64,000 nucleotides of DNA from Mycobacterium lepromatosis (GTDB lineage Bacteria > Actinomycetota > Actinomycetes > Mycobacteriales > Mycobacteriaceae), in contig NZ_CP083405.1 in NCBI RefSeq assembly GCF_000975265.2, positions 248,001 to 312,000 on the forward strand, given 5' to 3'. This document shows, piece after piece, positions 20,775 to 31,399 of this stretch (position 1 is the stretch's first letter; the number at the start of each line of letters is the position of its first letter). The position numbers and the translations under genes were made by a program. The notes under the pieces are model-generated. The model ran no database searches. It was not told where the DNA came from and was given only the letters and a program-made list of their open reading frames with translations.

Positions 20775-21239
20775 TCAGGTGACTGCGCGAGGTCCGTGGT
20801 TTGGGGGTGGTGTCAGATCAGCTGTACCGACGTGCCGGCCAGACGGAGCCCCGTTGCTTTGGGTGAGAAGATCGCGGATTTCGGTGAGTAGGACAACTTG
20901 GGCCCCGATTAGGTCGGCGTCAAACCGCTCGGCCTTACCATGCTTGCGTAGCGTGGTGTAGGGCAACACGACCAGGAAATACACTACCAAAGCGATCAGC
21001 AAGAAGTTGATCGCGGCCGAGAGCACGATGTTCAAGTCGATGGCCTGACCGCCCCCTATGCTGATCTTCAAGGCGTTGAGATTGGTTTGTTGGTTGACGC
21101 CGACCCGATTGATCAACGGCGTGATGATGCTGTCGGTGAACTTGGTGATCAACTCGGTGAACGCGGTACCGATAACTACCGCTACGGCCAGGTCGACGAT
21201 ATTGCCTCGTGAGAGAAACTCCTTGAACTCTCTGAACAT
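20775..21239 (-). CDS. mscL: Large-conductance mechanosensitive channel
   Basis: Pentameric membrane channel that opens under tension and releases solutes on hypo-osmotic shock. The 154-residue product starts [27 protein letters not shown] (amphipathic helix then TM1, about 15-40), has an external loop, TM2 about 70-90 ([17 protein letters not shown]) and a charged C-terminal helix ([11 protein letters not shown]). The strong AGGACCTCC-like site just upstream (21242-21250, minus strand) supports the start. Length and sequence agree with the Mtb channel. Confidence 0.95.
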   Translation of the reverse strand: MFREFKEFLSRGNIVDLAVAVVIGTAFTELITKFTDSIITPLINRVGVNQQTNLNALKISIGGGQAIDLNIVLSAAINFLLIALVVYFLVVLPYTTLRKHGKAERFDADLIGAQVVLLTEIRDLLTQSNGAPSGRHVGTADLTPPPNHGPRAVT

Positions 21240-21634
21240 GGGAGGTCCTTTCTAGACTGGACACAGTTTGCTGTGTATCACGTGTTGAGCGGTTGCCAGG
21301 TACCAGTGCAAGGTCAAAGTCACCGTATGACTGAGCGTTGAGCCTGTTACCGTATTCGCCAAGCGAACCGAAAGCGCCACCAAACACTACGTGTTCGGCG
21401 TTATACGGCCTGGAATTTCTGCTTTGCAGACACAGGAACTACGACAGCGTCGGTGGCCACTATTTGCTGACTGCCGGAGCGGTGTTGGCCGGCGCAGCCA
21501 GCACGGTCCGGGGCCAAGGCGGTCGATATCCGACCGAATAGGCTTGGATTCAGTAATGATTCTCCCACGCTGCATAGAGTTAAGCGCAGTATAGCACTGG
21601 CGATACCGGGCAGAAACTTGTTGTGGATAACCGG
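21240..21634. other. Gene-free interval, possible decayed prenyl synthase/ABC region
   Basis: In Mtb several genes (Rv0986-Rv0990c) lie between mscL and the FmdB-like gene; here only 395 bp remain. Short frames on both strands show no clear homology. Confidence 0.4.
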
Positions 21635-21922
21635 CTAATTCGGAGCGGTCGCGACGGCCGGCGCAGAGGAGCTGCTTGACTTATCGTTGGATCCCGAATC
21701 GTTCTTCGAAGACCCGTTGGTCGAACTGTTCGATTTCTTGTCTGATTCGCGGCTATCGGTGCGGTAAAAGCCACTGCCCTTGAACACCACGCCAACGGCG
21801 TTGAATAGCTTCCGCAGCCGACCGGAGCACTTGTCGCAAGTGGTCAAGGCATCATCGGCGAAGGCTTGCACAACGTCAAAGCGGTTAGTGCACTCGGTGC
21901 ACTCGTAGCTGTAGGTCGGCAC
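21635..21922 (-). CDS. FmdB-type zinc-ribbon protein (Rv0991c homologue)
   Basis: A 95-residue protein starting at GTG 21922, chosen because GGAGG lies about 8 bp before it and the family start (M/V)PTYSYECTEC begins there; the frame is open far upstream without homology. The N-terminal zinc ribbon has two Cys pairs (CTEC and CDKC). A tail of about 45 residues is Ser/Asn/Lys-rich and disordered. The Mtb homologue is described, as I recall, as a redox-regulated chaperone-like protein. Tail repeats of SS/SN look low-complexity. Confidence 0.85.
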   Translation of the reverse strand: MPTYSYECTECTNRFDVVQAFADDALTTCDKCSGRLRKLFNAVGVVFKGSGFYRTDSRESDKKSNSSTNGSSKNDSGSNDKSSSSSAPAVATAPN

Positions 21923-22002
21923 AAAAACCTCCGGGTAGTATCGTCTACTTTGGCACTCTACCGTGCCAAGTGCTAGAATTGCCATGTGACGGTGGTTATT
22001 CT

Positions 22003-22590
22003 TTAGCTTGATAGTGCGATCACTCCACGCTCGGGCGTAACTGCATGGGTCATGCGAACATCGTGTGGTTCCGATGGCAACTCGTTGAGTAACTCGGTAT
22101 CCCGTATCAGCGCGATCAGCCGGGCATGCGGATCGCGGTCTGCTAACGAACGGTCGTAGAAGCCGCCGCCTCGGCCTAATCGCACCCCGCGGTAGTCGAC
22201 TGCCAGCGCCGGGACAAGCACCAGGCTGGCCTCGGCTAAGGCTGACTTGGGCAGCCACAGTTCGGGTGGCTCGAGCAACCCCCAGGGCCCGGGGGTCAGT
22301 CCACCGGGTCGGTACTCGCCCCATTGCAGTGGCAGTGGAATCTCATCGCTGCTGGTACGCGCAACCGGTAGTAACACTCTTCCCGTACTGCGGAGCAACA
22401 TATCCAGCATCCCGATCGATCCCGGTTCGGTGCCTATCGGCGCGTACGCGCAGACCGTGCTGGCGCTGGTCACCAGCAGCTCCAGGTGCTGGTTGAGCAT
22501 CCTGGTCTCGGCGGCCTGAACGTCGTTGGCAACGCTGCGCCGGGCAGCCAGCAGCTGTTTCCGTAACGCGGCCTTGCTAGCGGTCACCAT
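22003..22590 (-). CDS. 5-formyltetrahydrofolate cyclo-ligase family protein
   Basis: Family enzymes convert 5-formyl-THF to 5,10-methenyl-THF with ATP. ATG 22590 gives 195 residues, close to the Mtb homologue; GTG 22599 and an upstream ATG 22641 are alternatives. The N-terminal LRKQLLAARRSV helix, WGLLEPP and the C-terminal phosphate-binding GVRLGRGGGFYDR (about 145-157) are the family signatures. The gene is divergent from galU with about 77 bp between starts. Confidence 0.88.
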   Translation of the reverse strand: MVTASKAALRKQLLAARRSVANDVQAAETRMLNQHLELLVTSASTVCAYAPIGTEPGSIGMLDMLLRSTGRVLLPVARTSSDEIPLPLQWGEYRPGGLTPGPWGLLEPPELWLPKSALAEASLVLVPALAVDYRGVRLGRGGGFYDRSLADRDPHARLIALIRDTELLNELPSEPHDVRMTHAVTPERGVIALSS

Positions 22591-22667
22591 GCGCTCCACG
22601 ATGCCACCCTCAGCTTTTGTGTCGCCACATCGAATCGGCAAACCCGGTGCACGTTATCGTGTGAACG

Positions 22668-23588
22668 ATGTCACTCCCCTCAAGCGCGCAAGTCCCGATT
22701 CCATTCACTGCGATCGTTCCTGCGGCCGGCCTAGGCACTCGTTTCTTGCCAGCAACCAAAACGGTGCCCAAAGAGCTGCTGCCCGTCGTAGACACGCCCG
22801 GTATCGAGCTGGTTGCAGCCGAGGCCGCTGCGGCCGGGGCTGAACGTCTGGTGATTGTCACCTCCGAAGGCAAGGATGGGGTGGTCGCTCATTTCGTCCA
22901 AGACCTGGTGCTTGAGGGCACACTGTTGGCACGCGGCAACAAAGCTATGTTGGCCAAGGTGCGTCGTGCGCCGGAGTTAATCAAAGTGGAGTCCGTCGTG
23001 CAGGCCGAGCCGCTAGGACTGGGACATGCTATCGGCTGCACGGAGCCCACACTGGCGCCAGACGAGGATGCCGTCTCGGTGCTGCTGCCCGATGACTTGG
23101 TGTTGCCGACTGGCGTGCTGGAGACGATGTCGAAGGTGCGGGCCCGCCACGGCGGTACAGTGTTGTGTGCTATCGAGGTGGCGCCTGAAGAGATCAGCGC
23201 ATACGGTGTTTTCGACGTCGAGCCGGTTCCCGATGGAGACAATCCTGACGTGCTGAAGGTCGTCGGCATGGTGGAAAAGCCCAAAGCCGAAGATGCCCCT
23301 TCGACGTTCGCGGCAGCCGGTCGCTATGTGCTTGATCGTGCAATCTTCGATGCGTTGCGTCGCGTCAGTCGGGGTGCAGGCGGCGAGGTGCAGATCACCG
23401 ATGCGATCGCGCTGCTGATCAAGGAGGGTCATCCGGTCCACGTAGTGGTGCATCGGGGATCTCGACACGACTTGGGAAATCCCGGCGGCTACCTGAAAGC
23501 TGCGGTTGACTTTGCGTTGAATCGTGACGACTATGGTCCGGATTTGCGTCGGTGGTTGGTGGCGCGATTGGGTCTAACCGAGCAGTAG
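22668..23588 (+). CDS. galU: UTP-glucose-1-phosphate uridylyltransferase
   Basis: Makes UDP-glucose from UTP and glucose-1-phosphate, precursor for UDP-galactose, trehalose and envelope glycans. The 306-residue nucleotidyltransferase has the N-terminal signature AAGLGTRFLPATK (about 18-30) followed by PKELLPVVDTP. Further motifs are VLLPDDL (metal-binding Asp), VGMVEKPK and the C-terminal DLGNPGGYLKAAVDF. All are intact. It works upstream of galE1 (50688) in sugar-nucleotide supply. Confidence 0.95.
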   Translation: MSLPSSAQVPIPFTAIVPAAGLGTRFLPATKTVPKELLPVVDTPGIELVAAEAAAAGAERLVIVTSEGKDGVVAHFVQDLVLEGTLLARGNKAMLAKVRRAPELIKVESVVQAEPLGLGHAIGCTEPTLAPDEDAVSVLLPDDLVLPTGVLETMSKVRARHGGTVLCAIEVAPEEISAYGVFDVEPVPDGDNPDVLKVVGMVEKPKAEDAPSTFAAAGRYVLDRAIFDALRRVSRGAGGEVQITDAIALLIKEGHPVHVVVHRGSRHDLGNPGGYLKAAVDFALNRDDYGPDLRRWLVARLGLTEQ

Positions 23589-23680
23589 CTTGGCTACCAG
23601 ACCCCAACAGCCGACCACGGCGAGCCCGGCCTGCCCGACACGGTGCCCCCGGGTAGGGCTGAGGGCAGAAAGGCGCGTTT

Positions 23681-24955
23681 GTGCGTTCTGTGGAAGAGCA
23701 GCAGGCTCGGATATTGGTCGCCGCGGTAGCCCCACGGCCAGTACGTGTCGCCATTGCCGAGGCGCAGGGATTGATGTGCACCGAAGAAGTGATGACCGAA
23801 CGGCCACTGCCCGGTTTCGACCAGGCGGCGATTGATGGCTACGCGGTACGCAGCGTCGACGTATCGGGTATCGGTGAGTCGGGTGTAGGTGAATCCGGTT
23901 CATCCGATGAGGATGGGCGTTATGGGCTGACCTTGCCGGTGATGGGAACCATCGAGGCTGGTGCGCGCACACCCAGCAGGCTGCAGCCCCACCAGACTGT
24001 ACGAGTGCAGACGGGGGCTCCGCTGCCTGTATTGGCCGATGCAGTCCTGCCGGTGCAGTGGACCGACGGCGGGATGTCGCGCGTGCGGATTCTGCGCGGC
24101 GCGCCGTCGGGTGCCTATGTGCGGCGCATGGGGGACGATGTGCAGCCCGGTGAAATCGCCGTGCGTGCCGGAACAATTATCGGGGCGGCCCAGGTGGGGC
24201 TGCTGGCGGCGGTCGGCCGCGAACGAGTGCTGGTGCATCCGCGGCCACGGCTGGCAATCATGGTCGTAGGCGGGGAACTGGTCGACATCTCGCGTACCCC
24301 AGGCAACGGGCAGGTGTACGACGTTAACTCCTATGCATTGGCCGCGGCCGGCCGTGATGCCGGCGCGGAAGTGAACCGCATCGGCATCGTCAGCAACAAC
24401 CCGAAGGAGTTCGGCGAAATTGTCGAGAGCCAGATCAGCCGGTCCGAAATCGTGGTGATCGCCGGAGGAGTCGGGGGGGCGGCGGCCGAGGTGGTGCTGT
24501 CGGTGCTCTCGGAGCTAGGCGAGATGGAGGTCGTTCGCGTCGCCATGCATCCTGGCTCCGTCCAGGGCTTCGGGCAGCTGGGGCGCGAGGGCGTTCCGAC
24601 ATTTCTGCTGCCAGCCAATCCGGTTAGCGCCCTGGTGGTTTTCGAAGTAATGGTTCGGCCGTTGATCCGGCTGTCGCTGGGCAAGCGCCAGCCGATGCGC
24701 CGGATCGTGCAGGCCCGCACGCTATCGTCGATCACTTCAGTGGCCGGACGCAAAGGTTACCTGCGCGGTCAGCTGATGCGAGATCAGGACACCGGTGAAT
24801 ATTTGGTGCAAGCGCTTGGTGACGCTACTGGTGCGTCGTCGCATTTGCTGGCGACGCTTGCCGAAGCAAACTGTCTGGTCGTGATTCCCAGTGGTGCCGA
24901 ACAGATTCGTACCGGTGAGGTCGTCGACGTTGCTTTCCTTGCTCAGCGCGGCTGA
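23681..24955 (+). CDS. moeA1: MoeA-family protein (MoeA1/Glp, gephyrin-like)
   Basis: MoeA proteins insert molybdate into adenylylated molybdopterin; in Corynebacteria the homologue next to a GlpR-like gene, called Glp, instead binds FtsZ and aids division. The 424-residue product starts at GTG 23681. Domain order is MoeA N-terminal (about 10-165, with PLPGFDQAAIDGYAVR), MoCF-biosynthesis domain (about 180-325, with IMVVGGELVD, AGGVGGAAAEVV and LPANPVSALVVFEV) and C-terminal MoeA domain (about 335-420). The usual GGxSxG/GGT loop is GGVGGA. The downstream rimJ and GlpR-like genes match the glp cluster, so a division role is plausible. Confidence 0.85.
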   Translation: MRSVEEQQARILVAAVAPRPVRVAIAEAQGLMCTEEVMTERPLPGFDQAAIDGYAVRSVDVSGIGESGVGESGSSDEDGRYGLTLPVMGTIEAGARTPSRLQPHQTVRVQTGAPLPVLADAVLPVQWTDGGMSRVRILRGAPSGAYVRRMGDDVQPGEIAVRAGTIIGAAQVGLLAAVGRERVLVHPRPRLAIMVVGGELVDISRTPGNGQVYDVNSYALAAAGRDAGAEVNRIGIVSNNPKEFGEIVESQISRSEIVVIAGGVGGAAAEVVLSVLSELGEMEVVRVAMHPGSVQGFGQLGREGVPTFLLPANPVSALVVFEVMVRPLIRLSLGKRQPMRRIVQARTLSSITSVAGRKGYLRGQLMRDQDTGEYLVQALGDATGASSHLLATLAEANCLVVIPSGAEQIRTGEVVDVAFLAQRG

Positions 24956-24976
24956 CCGGTCCTACTGCACGCTCTG

Positions 24977-25630
24977 GTGAACCTGTTGCGCACCAACGCC
25001 CGGCATCCGGGTTGGCCGTCGAACGTTGGACCGCTGCGGGTTCCGGCTGGTGTTATCCGGTTGCGGGCTGTGCGGTTGCGGGATGGTGCGCAGTGGAGCC
25101 ACATCAGGTTAGCTGACCGAGCGTACCTCGAGCCGTGGGAACCTAGTAAGGACGGCGATTGGGCGGTGCGACACTCGGTTGCCGCGTGGCAGGTGCTGTG
25201 CTCGAATCTGCGGTCGGAGGCCCGTAAAGGTCGTATGTTGCCTTACGCGATAGAGCTCGATGGCAGCTTCTGCGGCCAGTTGACCATAGGCAACGTTACC
25301 CATGGGGCGTTGCGGTCGGCATGGATAGGCTATTGGGTATCGAGCTCGGCGTCCGGCGGCGGGGTAGCAACCGGAGCGTTGGCGTTGGGCCTTGACCACT
25401 GCTTCGGCCCGGTCATGTTGCATCGCGTGGAGGCTACCGTGCGCCCCACGAATGTGGCGAGCCGGGCCGTGCTGGCAAAGGTTGGGTTCCGCGAAGAGGG
25501 GTTGCTGCGCCGCTACCTCGAGGTCGATCGAGAGTGGCGTGACCACCTGTTGATGGCCCTCACCATCGAAGAGGTATCCGGGTCGGTTACGTCGAACCTG
25601 GTACGGGCCGGTCGCGCCAGCTGGCTCTAA
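24977..25630 (+). CDS. rimJ: GNAT acetyltransferase, RimJ-like
   Basis: GCN5-family N-acetyltransferase of the RimJ/RimL group, named for acetylating the N-terminus of a ribosomal protein. The 217-residue product starts at GTG 24977, 21 bp after moeA1. The GNAT core is visible as GQLTIGNVTHGALRSAWIGYWV (about 95-116), SGGGVATGALALGLDHCF (the CoA pyrophosphate loop), HRVEATVRPTNVASRAVLAKVGF and EGLLRRYL. The true target is unknown. It lies inside the moeA1-glpR cluster and is probably co-transcribed. Confidence 0.85.
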   Translation: MNLLRTNARHPGWPSNVGPLRVPAGVIRLRAVRLRDGAQWSHIRLADRAYLEPWEPSKDGDWAVRHSVAAWQVLCSNLRSEARKGRMLPYAIELDGSFCGQLTIGNVTHGALRSAWIGYWVSSSASGGGVATGALALGLDHCFGPVMLHRVEATVRPTNVASRAVLAKVGFREEGLLRRYLEVDREWRDHLLMALTIEEVSGSVTSNLVRAGRASWL

Positions 25631-25798
25631 GTCATACATTTATGGTGAAGAACTGCCCACTGCCGTGTGACTGATGTGACATGAGTAATTAATTTTGGTG
25701 CTTGTCAGCTGTAAATTACAAGTGTGTAATTGTTCTGGTCCATTGACCCTGCCGGGTTGGTCACCTGTTGGCCTTGCCGGGGAAAGGAGCAGGTCGTC

Positions 25799-26821
25799 AT
25801 GCCGGGCATCCCTCAATCGCTGTTGTGGATTTCGTTGGTGGTGCTGTGGCTGTTCGTGCTAGTGCCGATGTTGATCAGCAAACGTGATGCGGTTCGGCGC
25901 ATCAGTGATGTGGCATTGGCGACTCGGGTGCTCAACGGTGTTGCCGGTGCTCGACTCCTCAAGCGAGGTCGTCCTGCTGCGGGACATCGTAGCGACCCCA
26001 ACTGGAAGCCGGACGAGGACTGGCGGCAGAACCCGGTCGAGGGCGAACTCGCTGAAGCTGACCAGAAACTAGATGAAGGCCAGGACCAAAACGTCGGCGA
26101 TATGCAGCGTACACGTCCGGTGTTCATGAAAGTTGCGGTGGCTGAGCCCACCGGTATCGACTACGTCGACGTTGTCGACGATTCGGGGGGGCGGCCGGTT
26201 GAGGACAGTGCTGACGTGACTGAGCCCGCCCTGCTCGTGGTCGATGAGAGCGGATCGCTGGGTCAAGAAGTTGAGGTTGAGCAACGCCAAGGTGACCGGT
26301 ACGGATGCGTCGACGCCTCGTCGGTCCCGGGACTCAAGCAGAAGAACGCCAAGTCGCCAGTGCCAGTCGTACCGGCTGTCTCGCGGCAGCGTCGGTACGA
26401 CACCACGACGGCCGCCGCGGTCAGTGCGCGCAAGTACGCGTTCCGTAAACGCCTGTTGATGTTTATGGCGATCATCTTGGTTGGCTCGGCTGCAGCAGCG
26501 TTCGAAGTGGATTCAAATGCCTGGTGGATTTGCGGTAGCGCCACCACTGTCACAATGCTTTATTTGGCCTATTTGCGCCGGCAAACCCGGATTGAGGAGA
26601 AGGTGCGTAGCCGTCGGATGCATCGGATGGCACGTGCCCGGCTCGACGTGGAGAACGCTCATGACCGCGAATGTGACGTAGTTCCGTCGCGGCTGCGACG
26701 TCCGGGTGCGGTCGTCTTGGAAATCGATGAAGAGGACCCCATCTTCGAACACCTGGACTACGAGATGCCGATCCGGACGTTTGGCTGGCCCAGGGACTTA
26801 CCACGAGCCGTGGGTCAGTAG
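25799..26821 (+). CDS. GlpR/SepX-like membrane protein (Rv0996 homologue)
   Basis: Membrane protein that in Corynebacteria (GlpR) receives the Glp division protein, and in Streptomyces (SepX) supports septation. ATG 25799 is used because GGAAAGGAG lies just upstream; the frame is open 69 bp further. The 340-residue product has TM1 at about 8-27 (LLWISLVVLWLFVLVPMLI), a long acidic linker (about 75-200), a basic Ala-rich segment, a TM pair near 220-260 (LLMFMAIILVGSAAAAFEV, WWICGSATTVTMLYLAYL) and a charged tail. Function is inferred from synteny and topology. Confidence 0.8.
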   Translation: MPGIPQSLLWISLVVLWLFVLVPMLISKRDAVRRISDVALATRVLNGVAGARLLKRGRPAAGHRSDPNWKPDEDWRQNPVEGELAEADQKLDEGQDQNVGDMQRTRPVFMKVAVAEPTGIDYVDVVDDSGGRPVEDSADVTEPALLVVDESGSLGQEVEVEQRQGDRYGCVDASSVPGLKQKNAKSPVPVVPAVSRQRRYDTTTAAAVSARKYAFRKRLLMFMAIILVGSAAAAFEVDSNAWWICGSATTVTMLYLAYLRRQTRIEEKVRSRRMHRMARARLDVENAHDRECDVVPSRLRRPGAVVLEIDEEDPIFEHLDYEMPIRTFGWPRDLPRAVGQ

Positions 26822-26876
26822 CGCCCGCCGACGGGCGGCTGGGGCTGTCCTGTAACTGGTAGCCTGCTAGCAATCA

Positions 26877-26949
26877 GGGGCTATGGCGCAGTTGGTAGCG
26901 CGACTCGTTCGCATCGAGTAGGTCAGGGGTTCGATTCCCCTTAGCTCCA
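26877..26949 (+). tRNA. tRNA-Ala (anticodon CGC)
   Basis: The 73-base cloverleaf fits: acceptor GGGGCTA pairs with TAGCTCC (one G-T), the D arm is GCGC...GCGC, and the anticodon stem ACTCG/CGAGT encloses TTCGCAT with anticodon CGC, reading GCG. The T arm is AGGGG-TTCGATT-CCCCT. No CCA is encoded. Confidence 0.95.
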
Positions 26950-27399
26950 CATGCGCGACATCTGTCTGAGGACATGTGTATGCATATGTGTCTTGGGATC
27001 GTTCACGGTTTGGTTGTGGTTGGTAGTTTTTTCGTTTAGGCGAATTAGAGTTCTTGTATGTAGGCGACCGTCGGTAGTTTCACAACGCGGGCTGTTTGGT
27101 GCGGCCTTGGCATTAGTCCGCTGAGTCGGCTAGCATGTCGTGCGACATTCGCCACCTAATGTGCATTGCGTTGCGATGCCAAAAATTGGCTCAAGTATTT
27201 GCTAAGACATGCGCGCCATACAGGTTCTCAGCCACCGGCCTTCCTACTTGGGAATCATGATCACCAAATACTAACTGCAAAAATACCCGTCGAATCCATC
27301 GAGCAGGGTTTCTTGCTGGTTTAACAGCCACGACGGCGATTAACGTTTATCCTAGACGAATGCCCCAAATGTCTCAGACGCGCCTCACCCAGGTTTGCC
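26950..27399. other. Gene-free interval after tRNA-Ala
   Basis: No frame with coding character and no recognisable fragment on either strand. It corresponds to the place of Rv0997 in Mtb but no homology is visible. Confidence 0.45.
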
Positions 27400-28075
27400 A
27401 GCGGTGACCGAACTGCAACACGCGCCGTGCTTGCTGCTCGATGCCCACCAGCCTAGTCGACTAGCGTCTGTCGGTCGAACACCGTGATCCCCGTCGAACA
27501 TAAGGATGCGGTCCGTGCGTAGCGTATCTCGTAGACAGTTTCCCTGTATAGCTTGTCAGGATCGCTATCCAACCGCCAGGACGGACACTCGACCATCTCG
27601 TGCGCTATCCGAAACGACATCTGGTATTAGGTACAACGCACCGAAATAGCATACAGCGTTGAATGTTTCATCGTCAAAAATCAACTTGTTCGCGGTCCGC
27701 GGTTGTTCAGCACCGCCCGCGTCAGCGTCGGAGCAGAAATGTCGAATTCGATCGCGAGGCTCCCCTTCGGAAGTCGTCGTGTCAGAATTCCGGTGAAATT
27801 TCCTGGACAGCAAGTGGTTTCGAACAAGCTTGTTAGCACTGCGATAAACGCATGGCCGGCGTCTTGCGACGCTGCTTAATTTGGGTGATGATGCTGTTGG
27901 CGGCGTAAAAGGAGGCCGGACGCCACAGCCGGTTTGTAAACTGTTGTAACGAAACGACTGTTCGTTCATGGCACGCTGAGCCAAGGTTGGGTCGGAAAGC
28001 TCGTTGATTCGCCCAGCACGTTTAAAGACCCATTCCACAGCAAGGCGTTCGTGTTGAGTAGACCGCAGGTCACCT
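27400..28075 (-). pseudogene. SAM-dependent methyltransferase remnant
   Basis: The minus strand at 27565-28038 has a 157-codon frame whose end reads FDDETFNAVCYFGALYLIPDVV, the motif II/III region of a class I methyltransferase. Downstream (27400-27560) fragments RILMFDGD and LVGIEQQARRVLQFG continue the family's C-terminal part in other frames. An upstream stretch (SDPTLAQRAMNE) may be its N-terminal portion. The glycine-rich SAM loop is not recognisable and stops break the gene. Confidence 0.6.
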
Positions 28076-28271
28076 CGAGTGGGTCCTAGCTTGGATCGTT
28101 ATCGGTATTGGTATTCACCGAAGACGGGCTAGTGCTGGCGCCCAACCGCGCGTTTTGTTGCCGTCGCAGCAGCAACAGCCATACTCTGATTTGTATTGGA
28201 CCGCGAGACGGGAACGGGGGTGGCGGGTTCATGGCAATGTGGGCACTGCTAGTCCCGTGCCTAACCTCTGA

Positions 28272-29282
<1,011 letters not shown>

Positions 29283-29309
29283 GCTGCGCCCAGCGTACCT
29301 CCGGTGATA

Positions 29310-30640
29310 TTCACGAACGTGCAGAAGTTAGCGATTGGAGCGGTGTTGACGTTTGTGGCCACCAAAATGTGTGTGGCTACCCACACCCGCAGCGGTTCAA
29401 CCATGGCCGTCTGCCCTTTAGCACGCACGTGTCAACTTGGCCAACATCTGCAGGATCGGTCGCAAGCTGCCGCTCGGCTTTGAAGTGACCCACGGTATTC
29501 TTAGCGCGGCTTCACCGAGGTTGATCTGGGTACTAACAGCGGATGCGATGCTGAAGCCGTCGTAATGCATGGACACTCCCTGACTCTGGCCATGGAACTG
29601 ATCAATCCACGCAGAGCGTGTCTAGTGTCAGGTGCGGGGGCATCGTTGACGCGATAGCGGTGCCCAGCACCGGTGTCCGTGGTCTTCGGCCGCTACCTCC
29701 TCGCGGCATGTGAGCAATGGACCATGATGGTTGGACGCACCGCCGCCAGCGTCCATTTCACTGGGCGACGCGTATTGACGGCGTCGATACCCTTGGTATG
29801 GCGGTCGATGTGTGGACATCTGTCGAGTCCGGTACCGAAATTGATTTGCGGACATATACATACACTCCGTACCGGGACAACTATTACGCATTTGCTACAT
29901 TGACCACCGACCTCGGCTCAGCGTTCTCGGCGCTGGCGCCGTAATTCTCCTACAACCCGCTGGCCAAAAAGGTGTACATGTTGCGTAGCTAAACGTCTAC
30001 TTTGGGTAGATTGGCTAGGATGTTGATTGAAGATGGCATTCGCGGCATCATCAGCGTGCTTGTCGTCGGCTGCTGCTCGGGACCGGTTACCTCTTCTACA
30101 AAAGTTAGCATCACCAAAGGTCACCGGAGTGAAGTCGAGCTATGGGTCTGATTTCACTGTCACCGGCCTTGGTGAAAGGGCGATCGACCCCAAATTTCTT
30201 TCTGTCGGCGCGGAAGCTGCCCGACGGACTGACCTTCTAACCGGCTAATTGCGCGAAACTGGCGGTTGAGCCTCGATATGCAGGGCAATATGGCGGCGGT
30301 CTCTGCTGAGGGCAACGGCAACCGGTTCATCATCATCGCGGTGGAGACTTCCAAGCCATTCCGCTTAACTATCCTGGGCAGAATTGCACGAAGGTGTCAT
30401 TCTCCGGGGCCCCGGTGCGGGGTGAAATCGAGGTAGTCGATGCGCTGCACCTTGTGAGAAAGCGCGTACGTTGGCCGTGCGCCGTGTCTTGCAGACGGTA
30501 GTAGCCGGGACACCCCGTACCGGTGAGCTTTACGACTACACTGCTGTGTTCGGTGACTATCAGATGATGGTCATTGCCAATTCGTTGGTAGTTCCGTGAC
30601 AGTCGGTGGGGCCGGTGGACACGCAGCGTGCCCGCGACTT
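29310..30640 (+). pseudogene. Remnant of a secreted hypothetical protein (position of Rv0999)
   Basis: Plus-strand fragments in shifting frames suggest one decayed gene. They are VQKLAIGAVLTFVAT (signal-like, 29320), HWATRIDGVDTLGMAVDVWTSV near 29758-29825, LDMQGNMAAVSAEGNGNRFII near 30275, and RTGELYDYTAVFGDYQMMVI near 30520. I do not recognise a named domain; the hydrophobic start implies export. Stops interrupt every frame. Confidence 0.5.
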
Positions 30641-30700
30641 ATTCGTAAAGACGGTGAGCACGATTCAGAGTTGACCCGGCTGCTAGTCCGGTAGGAATAC

Positions 30701-31318
30701 CTAGCGCACGTCGCGTGGTCGGAACTGGATGCTGACCCGCGGTCCTGTTGACGCGGAGGTTTTAGGAACGGCATGCTCCCAAGTGCGTTGGCAGGAGCCG
30801 CCCATCACTAACAGATCGCCGTGTGTCAGTGGCAGTCGCAAAGATGGCCCGCCGCCACGTTTACGTAACGCGAATACTCGTGTGGCGCCAAGGCTGATAA
30901 TCGCCACCATGGTGTCTTCTGAGCTGCTGCGGCCTATGGTGTCGCCATGCCAGGCGACGCTGTCGGAACCGTCGCGGTAGCAGCACAATCCGACGCTGGT
31001 GAAGGGTTCACCCAGTTCGCCGGCGTAGATGTCGTTGAGTCGACGGCGCAGCCTCGTCAGCAGTGGATGCGGAGGATCGTCAGTTGTCAGGTCGTGAAAA
31101 CTCACCAGCCGGGGAACGTTGACCACCTTGTCGTACATTCGTCGGCGTTCAACACGCCACGGTACCCCAGACAATAACGCGTCCAGCAGCTCCGCTCCGT
31201 CTGTAAGCCATCCGGCGCGGAGCTCTATAAAGGCGCCGTCACCCAGTTGTCTTCGCTCGTGATACTCGAACAACGAGCCCTGAAGTGCGATCCCCACACT
31301 AACCAGTATATCGCACAT
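30701..31318 (-). CDS. AlkB-like 2-oxoglutarate/Fe(II) dioxygenase (Rv1000c homologue)
   Basis: Family enzymes oxidatively remove alkyl lesions from DNA or RNA using 2-oxoglutarate, O2 and Fe(II). The 205-residue product keeps the iron ligands His124 and Asp126 (WHGDTIG) and His182 (WEHAVPK), and the 2-oxoglutarate-binding Arg pair in [20 protein letters not shown] precedes the last ligand as in AlkB. It is probably functional. It is isolated between two pseudogenes, one of them arcA on the opposite strand. Confidence 0.88.
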   Translation of the reverse strand: MCDILVSVGIALQGSLFEYHERRQLGDGAFIELRAGWLTDGAELLDALLSGVPWRVERRRMYDKVVNVPRLVSFHDLTTDDPPHPLLTRLRRRLNDIYAGELGEPFTSVGLCCYRDGSDSVAWHGDTIGRSSSEDTMVAIISLGATRVFALRKRGGGPSLRLPLTHGDLLVMGGSCQRTWEHAVPKTSASTGPRVSIQFRPRDVR

Positions 31319-31399
31319 TAGTTCGATTAGCTATGATGGACTGGTTCAGTGTACTAAATATAACCGGTGCCGCGGGGGCGAACTTCTTCTCGCTGTGAC

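Noticed and set aside
25666..25680. TGTGAC-N3-TGTGAC before the GlpR-like gene, considered as a CRP site
   Set aside because: The half-sites are direct, not inverted, so it does not fit CRP.
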